From an uncultured Eubacteriales bacterium (GTDB lineage: Bacteria; Bacillota_A; Clostridia; Saccharofermentanales; Saccharofermentanaceae), in the NCBI GenBank assembly GCA_900313405.1, contig OMQY01000277.1, positions 1-5,196 on the forward strand: a stretch of DNA of 5,196 nucleotides. Direction: 5' to 3'. The first letter of the stretch is position 1, and each line of letters starts with the position of its first letter. Below the pieces are notes generated by a model. The model did not search any database. It was not told the DNA's origin and saw only the letters and a program-made list of their open reading frames with translations. Positions 4,957 through 5,196 of this stretch are shown one piece after another. The translations under genes and the position numbers were made by a program.

Positions 4957-5196
4957 TCACTCAGGCTTCTGCATATCCTTCTCTTCGAGCGTCTCGAGGA
5001 TGTCCTTGTAGTCGCTCTGGAATGCGTGAGCGTTGGTAGAATCCTTGACCTGCTTGCCCAGTGCCGCAGCTGACTTGTTGATCGGCTGAACGGTTCCTGC
5101 ACCTGCGACACAGCCGCCCGGACAGCCCATGCCCTCGAGCAGGTAGCCGTTATACTTGCCGGCCTTGGCCATCGCCAGGAGCTTACGGCAGTCTGC
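4957..5196 (-). CDS. [FeFe]-hydrogenase-like protein, C-terminal end (partial)
   Basis: The last 79 codons of a minus-strand gene that runs off the right edge. The frame stays open to 5196 (ADCRKLLAMAKAGKYNGYLL), so the Met at 5172-5170 is internal. The key motif is EGMGCPGGCVAGAGTVQPI, with CPGGC at 5124-5110. In [FeFe] hydrogenases these two cysteines are H-cluster ligands; the second (Cys503 in Clostridium pasteurianum CpI) bridges to the two-iron site. The enzyme interconverts protons and H2 using ferredoxin or other carriers and helps anaerobes dispose of electrons. The tail after the motif (NKSAAALGKQVKDST, then an acidic stretch ending MQKPE) and the GAGTVQPI context resemble the group B monomeric type more than classical group A, but this is inferred from a short fragment. 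The N-terminal ferredoxin domain and other H-cluster cysteines are outside the window. It is convergent with the lipoprotein gene, 102 bases away. A 52-base copy of its interior lies at 2126-2177. Confidence 0.85.
   Translation of the reverse strand, partial: ADCRKLLAMAKAGKYNGYLLEGMGCPGGCVAGAGTVQPINKSAAALGKQVKDSTNAHAFQSDYKDILETLEEKDMQKPE
5087..5138. repeat. Right copy of the 52-base direct repeat
   Basis: This is the part of the hydrogenase-like gene that matches the relic at 2126-2177 in the same orientation, with differences at 5101, 5109 and 5116. The spacing of 2961 bases is a multiple of three, so the coding phase is the same in both copies. Recombination between them would remove the array, the lipoprotein gene and the 3' end of the hydrogenase gene. 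Confidence 0.85.

Overview
The window looks like chromosomal DNA of an anaerobic, Gram-positive Clostridia-type bacterium, probably from the gut or rumen. The evidence is a clostridial-looking threonyl-tRNA synthetase, a MATE transporter of the type common in Firmicutes, the end of a monomeric [FeFe]-hydrogenase-like gene, a large lipoprotein solute-binding protein and a strong AAGGAG ribosome binding site. The genus cannot be fixed from the sequence alone.

Layout. Positions 1-665 (+) hold the 3' part of thrS, closed by a clear intrinsic terminator (692-726). A TATAAT box at 771-776 lies only 8 bases before the start of a complete MATE efflux gene (785-2128, +), so its mRNA is probably leaderless or nearly so. 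The stop codon of that gene falls inside a 52-base relic (2126-2177) that matches the antisense of the hydrogenase gene at the far end of the window at 49 of 52 positions.

Positions 2129-2640 form a 512-base gene-free region and are the most unusual part of the window. After the relic comes a strictly periodic array of five 53-base units (2251-2500). Each unit carries a 10-base inverted repeat, GTCAACAGAA/TTCTGTTGAC, around an 18-base centre, and units are separated by 15 bases. A pyrimidine-rich spacer, a TATAAT box (2549-2554) and two back-to-back perfect palindromes (2561-2582 and 2582-2610) follow, ending at a strong ribosome binding site. These lead into a 737-residue lipoprotein (2641-4854, +) that joins an N-terminal propeller-like region to an ABC-type extracellular solute-binding domain. 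No permease or ATPase gene is in view.

Positions 4957-5196 (-) are the C-terminal end of an [FeFe]-hydrogenase-like protein, convergent with the lipoprotein gene and running off the right edge. The relic and this gene form a direct repeat about 2.96 kb apart, with the array, the palindromes and the lipoprotein gene between them. That segment is visibly AT-richer than the MATE gene in the lines I sampled, so it may be a later insertion or rearrangement. The genes do not form one pathway: thrS is housekeeping, the MATE gene and the hydrogenase look like independent units, and the array, palindromes and lipoprotein could be one regulated module.
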